In this document: positions 10,288 to 23,316 of the stretch, one piece after another
How positions within the stretch are numbered: position 1 is the stretch's first letter
Layout: each line of letters begins with the position of its first letter
DNA from: Dactylellina haptotyla
Taxonomy: Eukaryota; Ascomycota; Orbiliomycetes; Orbiliales; Orbiliaceae
Assembly (NCBI GenBank): GCA_031310005.1
Contig: CM062381.1
Coordinates: forward strand, 4,030,001-4,094,000
Direction: 5' to 3'
DNA: 64,000 nt
Notes under the pieces: generated by a model
Told to the model about the DNA's origin: nothing
The model's database searches: none
The model's input: the letters and a program-made list of their open reading frames with translations, nothing else
Program-made: the position numbers and the translations under genes

Positions 10288-13200
10288 ATGAAGCAGCGTT
10301 TCTCATCGCTCGATGTGCAGGTCCGTACATTTGCATTCCTCCAACCCACCACCGCCAAGACCCCCCCAAAGCCCACTCAATCTTAACCTCTCAAGAAACT
10401 TGCCAGGTCATCTGCCACGAACTCCAGCACCACCTGCTCTCCCACCGCCTCTCCAACATCCATGACCTCTCCGCCCGCACTTTCCAGTTCAAGTTCCAAT
10501 CTTCGGCGACCCAGACCCGCCACATCCTCATCGTCGACTCTGGCTTCCGCTGCCACCTGACAAACTTCTCCAGAACGGTAGCCAGCAGCCCCGGCGGGTT
10601 TGTCGAGAAGCTCAGGAAATGCCTGAAGACAAGACGGGTCACAGGTGTTCGACAGGTCGGCAGCGACAGGGTGGTTGAGATCCAGTTCGGCATCGTGGAT
10701 TCCAACCCAACTACCACCACAACAACAGCTGCTGGAGATGCCAAAGAAGACAAAGCTGCGGGCATCCCCGGTGTTGGAGGCTACAGGCTCTTCTTCGAGT
10801 TCTTCGCCGGTGGAAACGTCATTCTCACCGATGCCGCACTCAACATCATCACCCTCCTACGAATCGTCCCCGAAGGTCCCAATCAAAAGAAAGTGGCGAA
10901 GGGTGAAGTCTACGACATCTCGGATAGGAAGACCTTCGGGGTCGACAAGGTCGCCAGGGAACAGATCGTCTCCGCCCTAAAGAGCCATATAGAGAAGCGG
11001 GAGAAAGAAGATCAGAAAGGCGAGGACGGTTTGAAGGACTGGCAGAAACGAAAGTTGAAGAAGACTCGAAAGGATGAAGGGTTGAACCGGGTGCTCGGTG
11101 CGGCAATGACAGAGTTCAGCGCGACTCTGATCGAGCACTGCCTGTTAAGCGTCGGTGTGAACCCAGATTTAAAGGTCGCCGATGTTATAAGTGACGAAGC
11201 TACCATCGACAAGATCTTCGAAGCCTTTCAAACAGCAGAGACTATTGTCAAGGATATTATTGAAAGCAAAGAGGTCACGGGCTGGATCATTGCTAAAAAG
11301 CCTCAACCAAAGGCCGAGAAGGCAGAAGATGATGCCGATAAAAAGAAGCCCAAGAAGAAAAAGAAAGTAGCCTTCGGTGATGCAGGAGTGAAAGAGGCGG
11401 AAGAAGATCTGGAAGCCATGCTCGAAGATGATGCCGATATCGTCCCACAGACCGATGCCTCAGGTTTCATCTATGATGATTTCCACCCATTCCTCCCGCT
11501 ACAGTTCAAAGACAAGCCGAATATCCACGCCATACCGATCCCTACTTATAATAAAACCGTTGATTCATTCTTCTCCTCCATCGAGTCCCAGAAAATGGAG
11601 CAGCGGACTGCTGAGAAGAAGGCGCAGGCTGCTAAGCGACTGGCAAACGCTAGAAACGAGCATAAATCTAAGATTGCGAGTTTACAGCAGACACAGGAAC
11701 TACACGTCAGGAAAGCCCAAGCTATTGAAGCAAATATTGATCGCGTCGAGGAGGTGGCTGATGCCGTTAATAGTCTTATCGCACAGGGTATGGATTGGAC
11801 TGAAATCAGGAACCTGATCGAAAGGGAGAAAAACAGCGGTAATCTGGTGGCGGAAATGATCAAAGACGTCAAGTTTATGGAAAACGTCGTCGTCATCAGA
11901 TTATATGAAGAGGAAGACGATGACGATAGCGAGGACGACGAAAGTGGCAGCGAAGACGAGGAAGAAAGAGAGAAGAAGCGGATACCTTTGGATATTGATA
12001 TCGATCTAGGGCTGACCGGATACGCCAACGCTAGAATTTATTATGAGCAAAAGCGATCCGCCGCTGTCAAAGAAGAGAGAACACTACAATCCTCCGCAAA
12101 GGCTCTGAAGAGTACAGAAAAGAAGATCCAAAAAGATCTCAAGCAGGCGTACAAGGCAGAGAAAATGGAATTGAGAACCTTCAGGAGAACGGGATGGTGG
12201 GAGAAATTCTATTGGTTCAAGAGCTCCGAGGGGTACCTCGTGCTCGGAGCTAAAGATCCCATGCAGGCCGATATGCTTTACAAGAAATATTTTAAGAGAG
12301 GGGATGTCTGGGTTCACGCCGACGTATCGGGCAGCTGCCACGTCTTGGTGAAGAATAAAATCGAGGACATGAAGGCACCTATCTCACCGGGAACCCTGAG
12401 TCAAGCCGGAGCTTTGGCCGTAGCGTCGAGCGACGCTTGGGAGAAGAAACAAGTAATCTCGGCGTGGTGGGCAGAGTTCGACCAGGTTGGCAAGATTGGA
12501 GCTGGTGGTATCGTGCTGAGCACCGGCGAGTTCTCCATCAAGGGCGAGAAGAGGTGGTTACCGCCCGCGATGCTAGTAATGGGATTCGCAGTCGGATGGG
12601 TGGTCTCAGAAGGTGATGAGGTGGTGGATGCCGACGCGGATGAACCTGAGATCAATGGAGGTGAAGAGTTACCATCTATACCCGAGGCAGCAGCTGAGGA
12701 TGTACCCGCCGAAGAATCTTCGGACGAGGAATTCCCCGATGCAAAACTCGAATCCGAGGAGGAAACAAATTCGGATAACAAGGCAGATGTCAATCAGCAG
12801 CACGCTGATGACAGCGATTCAGAAGAGTTCCCGGACGCCAAACTTGAAGACCTTTCGCTCGAAGAAACCAATCCGCCGTCGCAGGAGGAAGACGAGATTG
12901 CGCACCCATCTATGATTGATAGGACTGCCGCATCATCGCCGTCGCCATCCATTGCGTCAACGGCATTGGGACCTCGTCATTTGAGTGCCAAGGAAAAGCG
13001 AGATATCAAGAAAGCCAAAGCTAAGGGACTCAGTCTACCTGCCTCCGCACTCGCAACACCGAATGGAAGTGTACCACCGATCGGACGGAAACAAATGAAG
13101 GCACCTGCCGCACCTAAGAGTCTATCATCGAAACAAGCCCAGCAACAAGTTCGCGGAAAGAAAGGCAAATCTAAGAAGATCGCTGAGAAATACGCTGATC

Positions 13201-13901
13201 AAGACGAAGAAGATCGAGCGTTGGCGCTGAAGCTTTTAGGCAACGCTAAAAAGGAAACAGACGCCGCCGTTGAAGCCTTCGATAAAGAAAAGGAGAAGAA
13301 GGAAACAAAGCTGAAAGAGGCGGAGGAGAGGCAGTTACGATTGAAGCTGCAGGTTGAAAAGATGAGAAGTCAAGTCTTGGCTGATGAGGAGATTAGGAAG
13401 GATACTGCAGATAAACTCCTCGATTTTGAAGAGGAGCTAGATGAGTCGAACGCCTTGAGGATGGCCGATTTGAAGCGAATCGTACCAGAGGTGAAGATTG
13501 GAGACCTTGAGAGGTTAGTAGACGCCATTCCTGTATGCGCTCCGTGGTCCGCGCTGCAGAAGTTTGAATGGAAGGTTAAACTTCAACCTGGGACGCAAAA
13601 GAAGGGCAAAGCAATCAGGGAGGTGGTAGAGAGGTGGGGCAAGGAGGTTACAGAGAAGAGACCTAGGAAACCTAAAGAAGGCGAGAAAGGCGGTGAGACA
13701 AGCGGACCTGTTAACGAGCTGGCGGAGAAGGTTAAGCGGGAGAAGGAGCTCGTTAGAGCATGGAAAGAGGCCGAGTTGGTGCAGTCCGTGCCAGTGGGTA
13801 AAGTTAAAGTAATGATCCCTGGAATGTTAGAGGAGAAAGGGAAGAGTGGGAAGGGCGGTGGGAAGAGTGGAGGAGGCGGTGGGAAGAAGGGCAAAAAGTA
13901 G
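10288..13901 (+). CDS. RQC2: Rqc2/Tae2 (NEMF), ribosome quality control NFACT protein
   Basis: The protein has 1175 aa from two exons, 10288-10320 and 10407-13901, with an 86-bp intron. The donor GTCCGT is weak, but splicing restores the conserved start MKQRFSSLDVQ followed by VICHEL. NFACT-N begins at residue 1; Asp9, Asp98 and Arg99, known from yeast to be needed for CAT tailing, are all present (GSDRV). A long coiled coil (about residues 380-460) and an acidic patch follow. NFACT-R begins near residue 607 (GWWEKFYWF) and contains WVHADVSGS and KRWLPP. Lys/Glu-rich, low-complexity sequence leads to NFACT-C near residue 1061. The C-terminus is Gly/Lys-rich. It binds stalled 60S subunits with Ltn1 and elongates nascent chains with Ala/Thr tails. 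Convergent with the ENA gene. Confidence 0.95.
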
Positions 13902-14373
13902 TCTTGTATCGCACATTTTTGGTGTAGACATGGCCTGAGATAGGAAAATTACATTAGCATGGAGATTCCGTGTCACTGTGCAGAACAAAATTTTGGAATC
14001 TTGCTTAGTCTTGCTTGTAGTTTCAATGTTGAAGCTATCACTGTGGTCCTGAATTTAACCTGGCTACTATACAACTCAATAGAAAGTTGAGGCTAAGAGA
14101 CCTCCGCCTCAGAAGGCGGGCGGCAAAATAGGAGAACATTTTATACATATATTCCACATCATAGGATTACAGTTCAGAAATAGAGCAGCTTCAATCGAGA
14201 CAAAATCAATAAAAAATTTATTTTTAGTTTTCAATAATTATTTCCATACGTAAAAAGAAAATTTACCAAGACACTTTAACTTTCCACTTCCTGCTTACCT
14301 ATACGTCTCTTACCTTCAATATTCCAGTTTCTCCCACATTCCAACTCAATCGGGCCTTCCCGGCCCTTCGTCA
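13902..14373. other. Convergent 3' region of RQC2 and the ENA-type ATPase
   Basis: 472 bp between two stop codons facing each other. It is AT-rich and presumably holds both 3' UTRs. No gene. Confidence 0.6.
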
Positions 14374-17300
14374 TTATTGGCCTCCAGCTTCAAGGGACTT
14401 GCTGTCATTCTCCTTGACTTCTTCAGTGACTGCACGGCTATTGAGATACGATCCAAAGATGCTGTTCTCGAGATCTTCAAGGGTATCACCGCCAGTCCGT
14501 TGCTTCTTAGCTACGTGTCTGAAGTAAACTCTCTTACCCCACTTCCAGCCTTCGATGCCAAGGAAGAAAAGAACTGCTGCGACCATAACGATACCCCATT
14601 CCCAAGTAATACCTTCGTGTTTGAACACCTTATGGTTGATGACAGGAATATAAAGGGTTGGGAAGATGGTCACAAACCCAGCAATGATGGCCCAGAATAA
14701 AAACTTGTTTCGCCAGACATCTCTAGCCCATTGGGTGAAATAATGCTTGGAGCCTGGTTGCATCCTGAAGAAGCTGCGTCGCATATCTACCATCTCCCAA
14801 GCCAAGAAAAGAGCGAACCAAGTCAAACAGGCAAAGCAAGTAGCACGGGCACGGAATACGGTATCACAGCGTTCAGAGTACGAGTTGTTGCAGTTCTCAC
14901 CTAGATCACCGTTTCCGAAGCCGTATACCACGAGCACGAAAGACGAAATGCAAAGCGCGGCAACCCACAAGCCGTAAACGACCATGTCAAGCATAACTTC
15001 GAGAGTGAAAACACCCCGCTTAAGACTCTGTGGTGGCCGGCGAAGAATATCCGGAGCAGCGATCTCGAAACCGAGACCCATGTCTGGTAGACCGCTGGTA
15101 ATCATAATAACCCACATGATTTCAACTGGGGCAAGTGGGAAGACAGAGAGACCAGAGCCGTCCTTGAAAACAAGACCTACGAGTAATGTGCAGGCCTGGG
15201 CAATGTTTTCTGCGAGCAAGTGCAAGATGAACTTTTGGATATTGTCAAACATGCGACGGCCTTCTTCAACGGCATTGAGGATGGAAGCAAAGTTGTCGTC
15301 GGTGAGCACGATATCAGAGGCATCCTTTGCAACATCGGAACCAGATAGGCCCATTGCGATACCAACATCGGCGCGTTTCAGGGATGGCGAGTCATTGACA
15401 CCATCGCCAGTCTATTCATAAAGTAATTGATTCGTCAGTCTGGTCATAAATTCAAGATTCAGGGTATGGGAACATGTACCATTGCGACAAATTTCTTTCT
15501 TCTGTGGAGAGCTTCAATCATCCTAACTTTCGTGCTGGGAGCACAGCGAGCAATAACAAGGGGAAGAACTGGAAGGGCATCTATTTGTTCATCTGTGAGT
15601 CCGTCAAAGGAGGTTGCAGTCATAACCATCGAATCGGCGACCTCTTTGCTAAATTGCTGCATACGAGAAGGAATGATTCCAACCTCAGCAGCAATTGCCT
15701 TTGCAGTTCCGGGGTGATCACCAGTAAGCATGTGCACATTGATACCCGCTTTGTGGCAATTTTTGACAGACGAGGCTGATTCTGGACGAGGGGGGTCATA
15801 GAGTCCAATAAGTCCACAGAATTGAAGATCAGTTTCAACCGTAGCTCTGTCAATTTCAGTGTTCTCTGGAACCTCGTGGTTGTATTCTTTAGATGCCAAT
15901 GCGAGAACCCGAAGACCAAGAGAAGCTAGAGCCTCGACATTCGAGAGAATATCAGCCTTAATTAGGTCAGACAACTCAGTTGGCCCTCTTCCTTCTTGCA
16001 AAACGATTGTTGGGCAAGAGTCGATCACTCGCTCAACGGCGCCTTTGGTGAACACGTGAGTTTTGCCGGTACTGTTGTTGCGGAAAATGACAGACATCTT
16101 TTTGACGTCTGAATCGAAAGGGAATTCTGCAAGCTGTGTCCAGGTGGGATCCGCTCCAGTAGTCAAACGAAGGCGGTTGTAGTCGAACCGAGAGGCGAAT
16201 ACTTGAATGGCGATTTCCGTCGGGTCTCCTCTTGCACTCCATTTTCCACTGCCGTCCTTTTGGACAGTGGCGAGATTTGCAAGCGACGCAACGTTCAAGA
16301 AACCATGCAAAGCCTCAGTCTGTTCCAGCTTTGATACATCGATTGGCTCCTTAGACGTAATTGACATATGGCGGGGCTCTTTTGCATCAAAATTGATATC
16401 TCCAACCTCAGGGTTAAAAGCCTCCGAAGATGTTCCGATAGAATAAGTTCCCTTTGATGGGATCCATGCTTTCCTTGTAACCATTTTGCCTTGTGTTAAG
16501 GTACCAGTCTTGTCGGAACAAATATCTATTCCAAATTCTTGTCAGTATACCGCATCTCCATATTGTATTCGCGAAGATCGTACCTGTGACGGCTCCAAGT
16601 GCCTCGAGCGACTTCAAGTTTCTAACAATAACATGTCTTTCAACCATTCTCTTCGTGCCGGCTGCCATTGTAATAGTGAGAACTACAATGAGGGAAGCAG
16701 GTATCATTGATAGACCAGTAGCGACGGCGTAAATAATAACTTCCTTTTCAGCTCTAAACTTGTTCGCACCGAAGACAATCAAGGCGCAAATAACAGCAAT
16801 GCCGAAGAGTAGAATCGCAAGCCTCGAAAGTTTCTTCTGAAGTGGAGTACCCACGTTCACACCAAGAAACCTACCGACAGCATCGGACGCAGTTAGAGTC
16901 CATGCTTGAGCGTATCGATGGGGCTTTGCCGTTCCGTCTGCCTTGCGCTTAACAGGACGCACTCGAGACTCCTTCTTTCGTAGGGCAGCAGCAATGGAAC
17001 CAATTTCGGTGTTCATGCCAGTGGCGAAAACAATACCTCTGGCGCGCCCTTTTGTGACAGTCGATGAGCTGAACGCAACATTGAGTCGATCACCCGGGCC
17101 GGTATCGGCCTCGAATGTGGCGTTTGCGTCTTTGCGTACGGGTAACGATTCGCCAGTAAGGAGAGCTTCATCGGTCTCAAAATTAACGGCTTCGATAAGG
17201 CTGTAAATTTCTAGAATTAGTATAATACGTTTCTAGTTGGGCCAATACGGAAATCAGGCGGAATATAAGCACATACCGGACATCAGCAGGGATCGTATCT

Positions 17301-17880
17301 CCAGTTTTCAACTCAACCATGTCTCCTGGCACCACCTCACCAGTAGGAACTGTCAAGTTTTTGCCGTCTCTGACTGTGCTAGCGGTTGGAGAGCTCAGAG
17401 ATCGGAGAGAATCCATGGTTTTCTCAGCCTGGAACTCTTGAAGAAACCCAACCACAATATTCAGAATAATAACGGCAGCAACGACACCACCTTCGATCCA
17501 AGATTCAATACCAAGACTGACAGCCATTGCAAGAATCAAAACCTAAAATACAATTATTAGTAAATGTTAAACCTCCTTGAAAAATATAATCGGGCCGCCT
17601 ATATTTAACCCGGTGCTAAGCTTACCAAAGTCATGGCGTTGGCAACCTGACGGATTAAAATTTTAACTGGCTGAACGCCAGGGCCATCGTCCAATTGGTT
17701 ATGACCATATTTCCCCAAACGCTCTGCCGCTTCACCAGAGCTGAGGCCATCTTGAACGTTTGCTCCAATCTCTTCGATAACTTGATTACATTCAAGAGAA
17801 TGAGCAGGACCAGATAACAAACTACTGGTTTGCCCTTGGTCACTTGCCCCAGGCGGCGCTGATTTTGCTTTATCTACCAT
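14374..17880 (-). CDS. ENA: ENA-type (P-type IID) Na+/K+-exporting ATPase
   Basis: The protein has 1073 aa from five exons: 17880-17626, 17542-17277, 17200-16584, 16525-15480 and 15411-14374. The four introns are 83, 76, 58 and 68 bp, all with consistent phases. Landmarks in order: cation-ATPase N-domain, the first membrane pair, LTGES actuator loop, M4 with SMIPASL, the phosphorylation site [11 protein letters not shown] (Asp384), DPPRPES, MLTGDHPGTA, and TGDGVND at residue 729. A C-terminal six-helix membrane domain ends the protein. SMIPASL and the DPPRPES context point to fungal ENA rather than SERCA or PMR1. It expels Na+ (and K+) at high external salt or pH, at the plasma membrane. ENA genes are commonly induced by salt and alkali; no specific control site is claimed here. 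The symbol indicates the family, not a particular paralogue. Confidence 0.93.
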
Positions 17881-18943
17881 ATTCAGGATATAGGGTTAAG
17901 GAATGTGCAAAATGCTATGTATCCGGTTGCGCAGAAAGAGTGGCTGGAGAGATTGATGGTAAAGCACTACGACGTATTAGCTCGCGGAATATCCGAATGC
18001 AGTCGCAACTTGTAGAATCGTGCAAAACAATTAAGAAAGTGGTTTATTAAAACGATGACTCGAGAGACAGACTAAAGCCACGGCCAGGGGAACGGTGGTC
18101 TTTTTATATTTCCTTCCTAAAATCTTGAATCGGTGATTACATTCGTCAGAGCTCCCTCGGTCAATATTTCACTTACTCTTATCACGGCCGAAGCCCTTGG
18201 CAATTACTTGACTGACCCTTGGCACATTGGCAACCAGTCTTTGCATCGGTCTGTCTGCCTTGAGAATGAGCTTGACAGACACGGCTGCTCCAAGGAAGGC
18301 CTCTTATTCGTTCTGTGCCCCGATGCCAAACTTGACGTGATTCCTTTCCTTTTGCTCGCATATGCATATTTGGTGGAGAGAGGTTGCCGATGCTGCGTTC
18401 AGTTGTGTTATTTTACCCAAACATAACCAACGTACCAACCTAGCGAATTGAGTAAACACACATCATGGAGTCTCGTGGATCACGCACTCGTTCTTCAGAA
18501 TAAAGGCAAGCAAATTGGTGCTACTCGATCGAAATCTAGGAGGAATCAGATTTTACAGATAACCGATTGCTTTTCTTTCTCTTTGAAGTCGGCATGCATG
18601 TCCCCATCAGGACAATGCAATATTCATCGCACCGGCCGGATGCCGGCAAGTTGGCGCATGGCCAAGAAGATGGCCAAGACTTGGCGATAAAGACTGTGAC
18701 GTTTTTTTGAGTCAAGACATCTCACCAACAAAAACACATGCGAGCACCGCCACCGATGCACCGGGACTAGCGGTGGCGTTGCCCAAGTGCGTGTTCGTGT
18801 TGCAGCTCTCGCGATTCGGCGCGCTTGTTGGGGAAGGAATGTCGGAGCGCGTAGGGGTTTCAAAGTTTTCAGTGACCAGTCAATGAGGTCGAAACCATCT
18901 GGAAATATTTGATATCAGCACACATTCACAACAATTGCAAGTA
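17881..18943. other. Divergent promoter region between the ENA-type ATPase and APN1
   Basis: About 1.06 kb between two divergent start codons. It holds promoter elements of both genes. Frames of 60-97 codons inside it have no recognisable product. Confidence 0.5.
18101..18108 (-). promoter_or_regulatory. TATA box candidate of the ENA-type ATPase gene
   Basis: TATAAAAA on the minus strand about 220 bp before the ATG at 17880, embedded in the only clear TATA-like context of this promoter. Confidence 0.4.
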
Positions 18944-20833
18944 ATGGCCAAACGCAGCCGCAAACCTTCACCATCCGCTTCTGAAGACAGTCCTTCGTTT
19001 TCCCAGGACTCGGAGATCGAGTTTGAGAACATCTCGCAACCAGCAACTCAGTCGATATCCCTGGGCCCAGGTGGCAAGAAGACTCGAAAGGCCGCCGTTG
19101 CTGGAAATGCGAAACGGCGAGCCATAGAAAGCGACGTGGATGAAAGTGAGAGCGACGAGGTCAAGCAAACTAAACGGGCCAGAAGGGGGACAATTGTCGG
19201 CAAACGAAGCCAGAACACAGATGAATTAGACCTTGAATTCGAGGTCGAGGAAGTGACAGCATCTATTACGCAGATTAAGAAGACCAAAATAGGACTTGAC
19301 GTTAAAGTTGAAAGTGTTGGCATCAAGGCTTCTAAGAAAGTTATAAAAGCGAAAGGGAAAGCTACTTCTGAGGAGACGCCGAAAAGGAAACGAAAGACTA
19401 AGGAGGAGAAAGAAGCGGAAAAGATGCCTCTTGCTGCTCGAACTCCAGGGTGTCTTTTCAAAGTTGGCGCACATGTTAGCAGTGCTGCCGGAGTGGAGAA
19501 TGCTGTCAAAAATGCAATGAGAATTGGTTCAAACGCATTTGCCTTGTTTTTGAAATCTCAGAGGAAGTGGGAAAGTCCGCCATACAAAGCTGCAAACATC
19601 ACAGCATTTAAGAAATTTACGAAGGAGATGGGATACGATCCAAGAAGGTTCGTAGTTCCTCCTTGCAAAGAGTCGAAGAGTGAGGAGTGACAGGCTAACC
19701 TAGGACAAGTGAAGACATATGCTACCTCACGGGTCTTATCTCGTAAATCTTGCCCAAAAAGACAAAGAGAAAGCGGAAAAAGCATACGCCGGCTTCGTCG
19801 ACGACTTGAAAAGAGCAGAATCTCTAGATATAGGGCTATTCAACTTTCAGTAAGTTGGACGTTACACTTGTACCAAAGATTAGACTCCTCTAACGCAAGA
19901 TTCTGGTAGTCCGGGCTCTACTCTTGGTGAACCACGCGCAGATGCTCTCCAGAGGATAGCAGACGCTCTGAACAAAGCCCATAAGGAGACAAAGTTTGTA
20001 AAGACAGTACTAGAAACAATGGCAGGGCAGGGAAATGTGATAGGATGCAAATTCGAAGACCTCCGAGATATCATTGCTTTGGTCAAGGATAAGTCTCGAG
20101 TCGGAGTTTGCATTGATACTTGCCACTCATTTGTGAGTTCATTCGTCCCCTGACAAATCAGGCATCTGAGATATAACAACAATTATGCTAACCTTTCATA
20201 TTATAGTCTGCCGGTTACGATCTCCGTTCTCCGGATACTTATCGTGCCGTCATGAAGGAGTTCGATGATGTGATTGGCTTCAAATATCTCTCAGCTCTAC
20301 ATCTGAATGACTCGAAGGCACCATTCAACTCGCATCGAGACCTACATCAGAATATCGGGCTAGGATTTCTGGGGTTATCAGCGTTTCGTAATGTGATGAA
20401 CACAAAAGAGTTTCACGATATTCCGATGGTCTTAGAAACGCCGTTAGTGGACGATGATGTTAGCATGTGGGCGAAAGAAATCAAGCTTTTGGAAAGCTTG
20501 ATCGGGCTGGATCCCGATGACCCGAGGTTTCTGACTCTTGAAAAAGAGTACGCGGACAAAGGAGCTACAGAAAGAAAAGCAGTCTTGGAAAAAATAGATA
20601 AGAAGGAAAATGAGAAGGCCGAGAAAGAGGCAAAAAAGAAAGAAAGGGCTGAAAAGAAGGCGGCAAAAGCCAGCTCCAAAGGAGAGAAAGCAAAAAACAA
20701 ATCTTCTAAATCGGCTTTGACGAAGAAGACTAAGGCAGCAAAGGCAGTCTCTGATGACGAATCCAGTGAGCTCAGTGAACTAGGAAGTGACTCCGAGGGC
20801 GATAGCAGCGGCTGTGGAAGTGGACATGAGTAG
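18944..20833 (+). CDS. APN1: AP endonuclease IV (Apn1)
   Basis: The protein has 562 aa from four exons: 18944-19647, 19715-19849, 19910-20132 and 20207-20833. Introns are 67, 60 and 74 bp, with clear GCTAAC-type branch sites. The first donor is GTTCGT, chosen because it restores DPRR-HMLPHGSYLVNLA across the junction. An N-terminal extension of about 165 residues is basic and Ser-rich with likely nuclear signals. The TIM-barrel follows (VGAHVSSAAGVENAV). Zn-ligand motifs are visible: HPGSTLGEP, LETMAGQG, CIDTCH, HLNDSK, HRDLHQNIGLG and LETP. A Lys/Glu-rich coiled tail and an acidic Ser tail end the protein. It cleaves abasic sites and 3' blocks in base-excision repair, in nucleus and possibly mitochondria. 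It is longer than yeast Apn1 because of both tails. Confidence 0.95.
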
Positions 20834-21316
20834 CTAGTTCTACATCTTCCGCACGCTGACAAAACCAGCCTTCTCTTTAAATCAAAGCGTCTCAGGCTCA
20901 ATTCTGGAGGTCAGCAGCAGATCCTAAAGCCTTTTAGATCCCTAGGTCATTTACTTGATAGAAAAGTTCAACTGCGCATGCGTGCTCATTTGAATTCATG
21001 CGGAGGAAGCTTGGCAGTAAGGACTACGTAGAATAATTTCTAGGCCACGGTAACAACCTATGCCACAGGCCTTATGTCCATGCAAATACTAGCTTTTACC
21101 ATCTCGTATCATCTCAATTAGGAACTATGCGTTTAACTTAGACAACCTTGTTTCCAATTTCTAGACTTGCTGCACCAAATCTGTCGCAAACCAAACCACA
21201 ACAGGCAGTTCTAGAATTCTCATTATGAACACAAATCTGTTCTCAACGAAACAGATTACCACCAAAAAATTTCAAATAATCATCACGGACGTCTGAAGGA
21301 GAAGCAAAAAATTAGT
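20834..21316. other. Intergenic between APN1 and tRNA-Leu
   Basis: AT-rich, containing the APN1 3' UTR and downstream flank of the tRNA gene. Nothing else seen. Confidence 0.5.
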
Positions 21317-21420
21317 GATGAGAGTGGGATTCGAACCCACGCACGGTTTCCCGTACCAGGATGTCACTTGTTAAGGTATAACCTTAACCTGGCGCCATAG
21401 ACCAACTCGGCCATCTCACC
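21317..21420 (-). tRNA. tRNA-Leu (anticodon AAG) with a 20-nt intron
   Basis: A full cloverleaf can be drawn on the minus strand. The acceptor stem GGTGAGA pairs with TCTCATC (one G-T). The D arm is GCCGAGTTGGTCTATGGC, the anticodon stem CCAGG/CCTGG, the class II variable arm about TACGGGAAACCGTG, and the T arm GTGGG-TTCGAAT-CCCAC. The anticodon loop reads TTAAGG before the intron, giving AAG, which decodes CUU and, as inosine, CUC. The intron (21362-21381) sits one base 3' of the anticodon, the canonical position, and contains CCTTAAC, which can pair with the anticodon region GTTAAGG as in typical pre-tRNAs. The gene is 84 nt once spliced. Confidence 0.95.
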
Positions 21421-23316
21421 TTACTTGATATGATTTTCATCGTCAGAATGTCGTGATCCAGTTGTGGTCGCCATTGCATCATCCTAAGGTTGTTCCATGA
21501 CATTGTGTCTTCTCGCGTGTGTAACCCCAAATTGTGTGTTGTTGCAAGTCATATCCGCAACTATCTTCGCTCTATAGCCCAACCACTTTTAGGAAACCTG
21601 ATAGTTAAGACGGGAGAAAAAACCCAATTAACCGGTTGTTCGCTTTGGCTTCAAGCTTTACTCTCCGTGAATCGGCTCGCAGTTTTCGCAAACAGTGTGA
21701 TAATAGCAGGTCTTATGATAATTTTGCTCGCCGAAGACAAGGAACAAGGTTGACGGGTTTGATCAATTGGGCAACATGCAACACGGCGAGCCGTAGCGAA
21801 TTGAAATGTGCTCCCGGTTCAAAATATATTCACGATTACATTCCGCGACCCGGTTGATAAGTGTCGTCTGGTAGTTGTTATAAGAATCGTCACTGCTTCA
21901 AGAAATTGCATCTTTTGGGCTCCCTTGTTCGAATTAATATATAGATCTTGGCAACAGTTTTACCACACTCGCAACAACTGTAGGCTTGCGTACACCTGCA
22001 AGGATTGCTGTATATGCAATTTTACTTTACCGTTCCTGCTAAGGTAATACTGGTCCGGCTAAGCGGGGCGCTATAACCCAGAAACTCTGACTTCTCAACC
22101 GGCGGAAGATTTAACCTTAAACCTGCAAGGCACCCGGTCTTCGCTTCCATAGTTATGAATGTTAGTTGTCCAACCTATAGGAGTTTTCGCCGCAAAGCTG
22201 CTCCATCCCTCAGAGGCTGTCCGCCTACTTCTTACCGCCCGAAAGCTTATTTTCTCTCTTGTGCACCAAACCCGGCATTCATGACATTCTGCATCTCTGG
22301 AAGAATTCAATATATATCCGGAGAAAGCATGGGTTTATTAATTGCGAAGAACCGATATTAATATAGTACGATCCCTTTGACATGTCAATTCATGAGGCTT
22401 ACGTAGACTTACAGGGCAGAATATATAAAGTTGAAACGCCCTAGGACCTGGGATTTGTTCGATTCATGATCAGATTTCGCGTCCTTATATGCTCTTTGTA
22501 AATAGGCCGAACGCAACTTCGCGACTTCACGCAAGTTGTAAACCGGAGAAATAGTCATTCCAATAATATAGGTACCTTTCAGGAGGTCAAAAAGAAAGTG
22601 GATAACAGCACCTTCTTGGCGGCGGATGTGGCACCGAGACTTTAGATATGTATATGCAGAAAAGTTCCACATTGGGCAGATCCTTTGCCCTCCAAGTTTC
22701 GAATCGAGGTACTAAGCGCCCCCAGAATCCCAGTGCATATTACCCCGTTTTAAATGTGGGCCGTGGCCATTGTCGGGAAGCCTTTTTTCTCGCAATAATA
22801 TGGAGAACGGGAAATCCCGTCAACATAGACATCGGATGATTCTGGATTTTATTCCGATATATAGTCCATGAAATCGCATCATCAATGGAAGGATGATGCA
22901 TACGTAATGCGGAGATATTGAATTTTGATCCACCATTGCTTTCTTCTTGATTAGAGTTCGAACGCGGATTCGTGGAACTTTGCGATGAGGCGAAACTTCT
23001 TACAACTGAGACTTCATGGCTTCAATGTTTTCGGGCGGCCGGATGCAAATCGAATTCGAAACCGGGGCGTCATTTGAACTTACACTATTCTCAAAAGTTG
23101 ATAGACTGATACCTTTCAAAGGCATCTCTCAAGTAAGTCTCGTCTATAAATACGGTCAATACCTTCCTTCATTCGATTTTTCTAATCATAATTCCCATTC
23201 ACCAAGCAATCTTTCTACACTACCTGCAAGCTTTCTATTCGAGCTACACTCTCTAAGCAGCTTTTTATACATCTTCATAAGACCTTTCTTCGAAAGAAAG
23301 CCACCGAACATTCAAA
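21421..23316. other. Intergenic, no gene recognised
   Basis: A 1.9-kb AT-rich stretch with short unconvincing frames only. Its right end is the promoter of the 98-aa secreted-protein gene, including TATAAATA at 23145-23152, about 170 bp before the ATG. Confidence 0.5.
23145..23152 (+). promoter_or_regulatory. TATA box candidate of the 98-aa secreted-protein gene
   Basis: TATAAATA about 165 bp upstream of the ATG at 23317, followed by a CT-rich leader with AC-rich context (CATTCAAA) at the start codon, the common arrangement of strongly expressed fungal secreted genes. Confidence 0.5.

Noticed and set aside
10849-13894. Several long minus-strand frames inside RQC2
   Set aside because: They are antisense shadows of Glu/Lys/Asp-rich codons (reading as Ser/Phe/Leu) and lack any motif.
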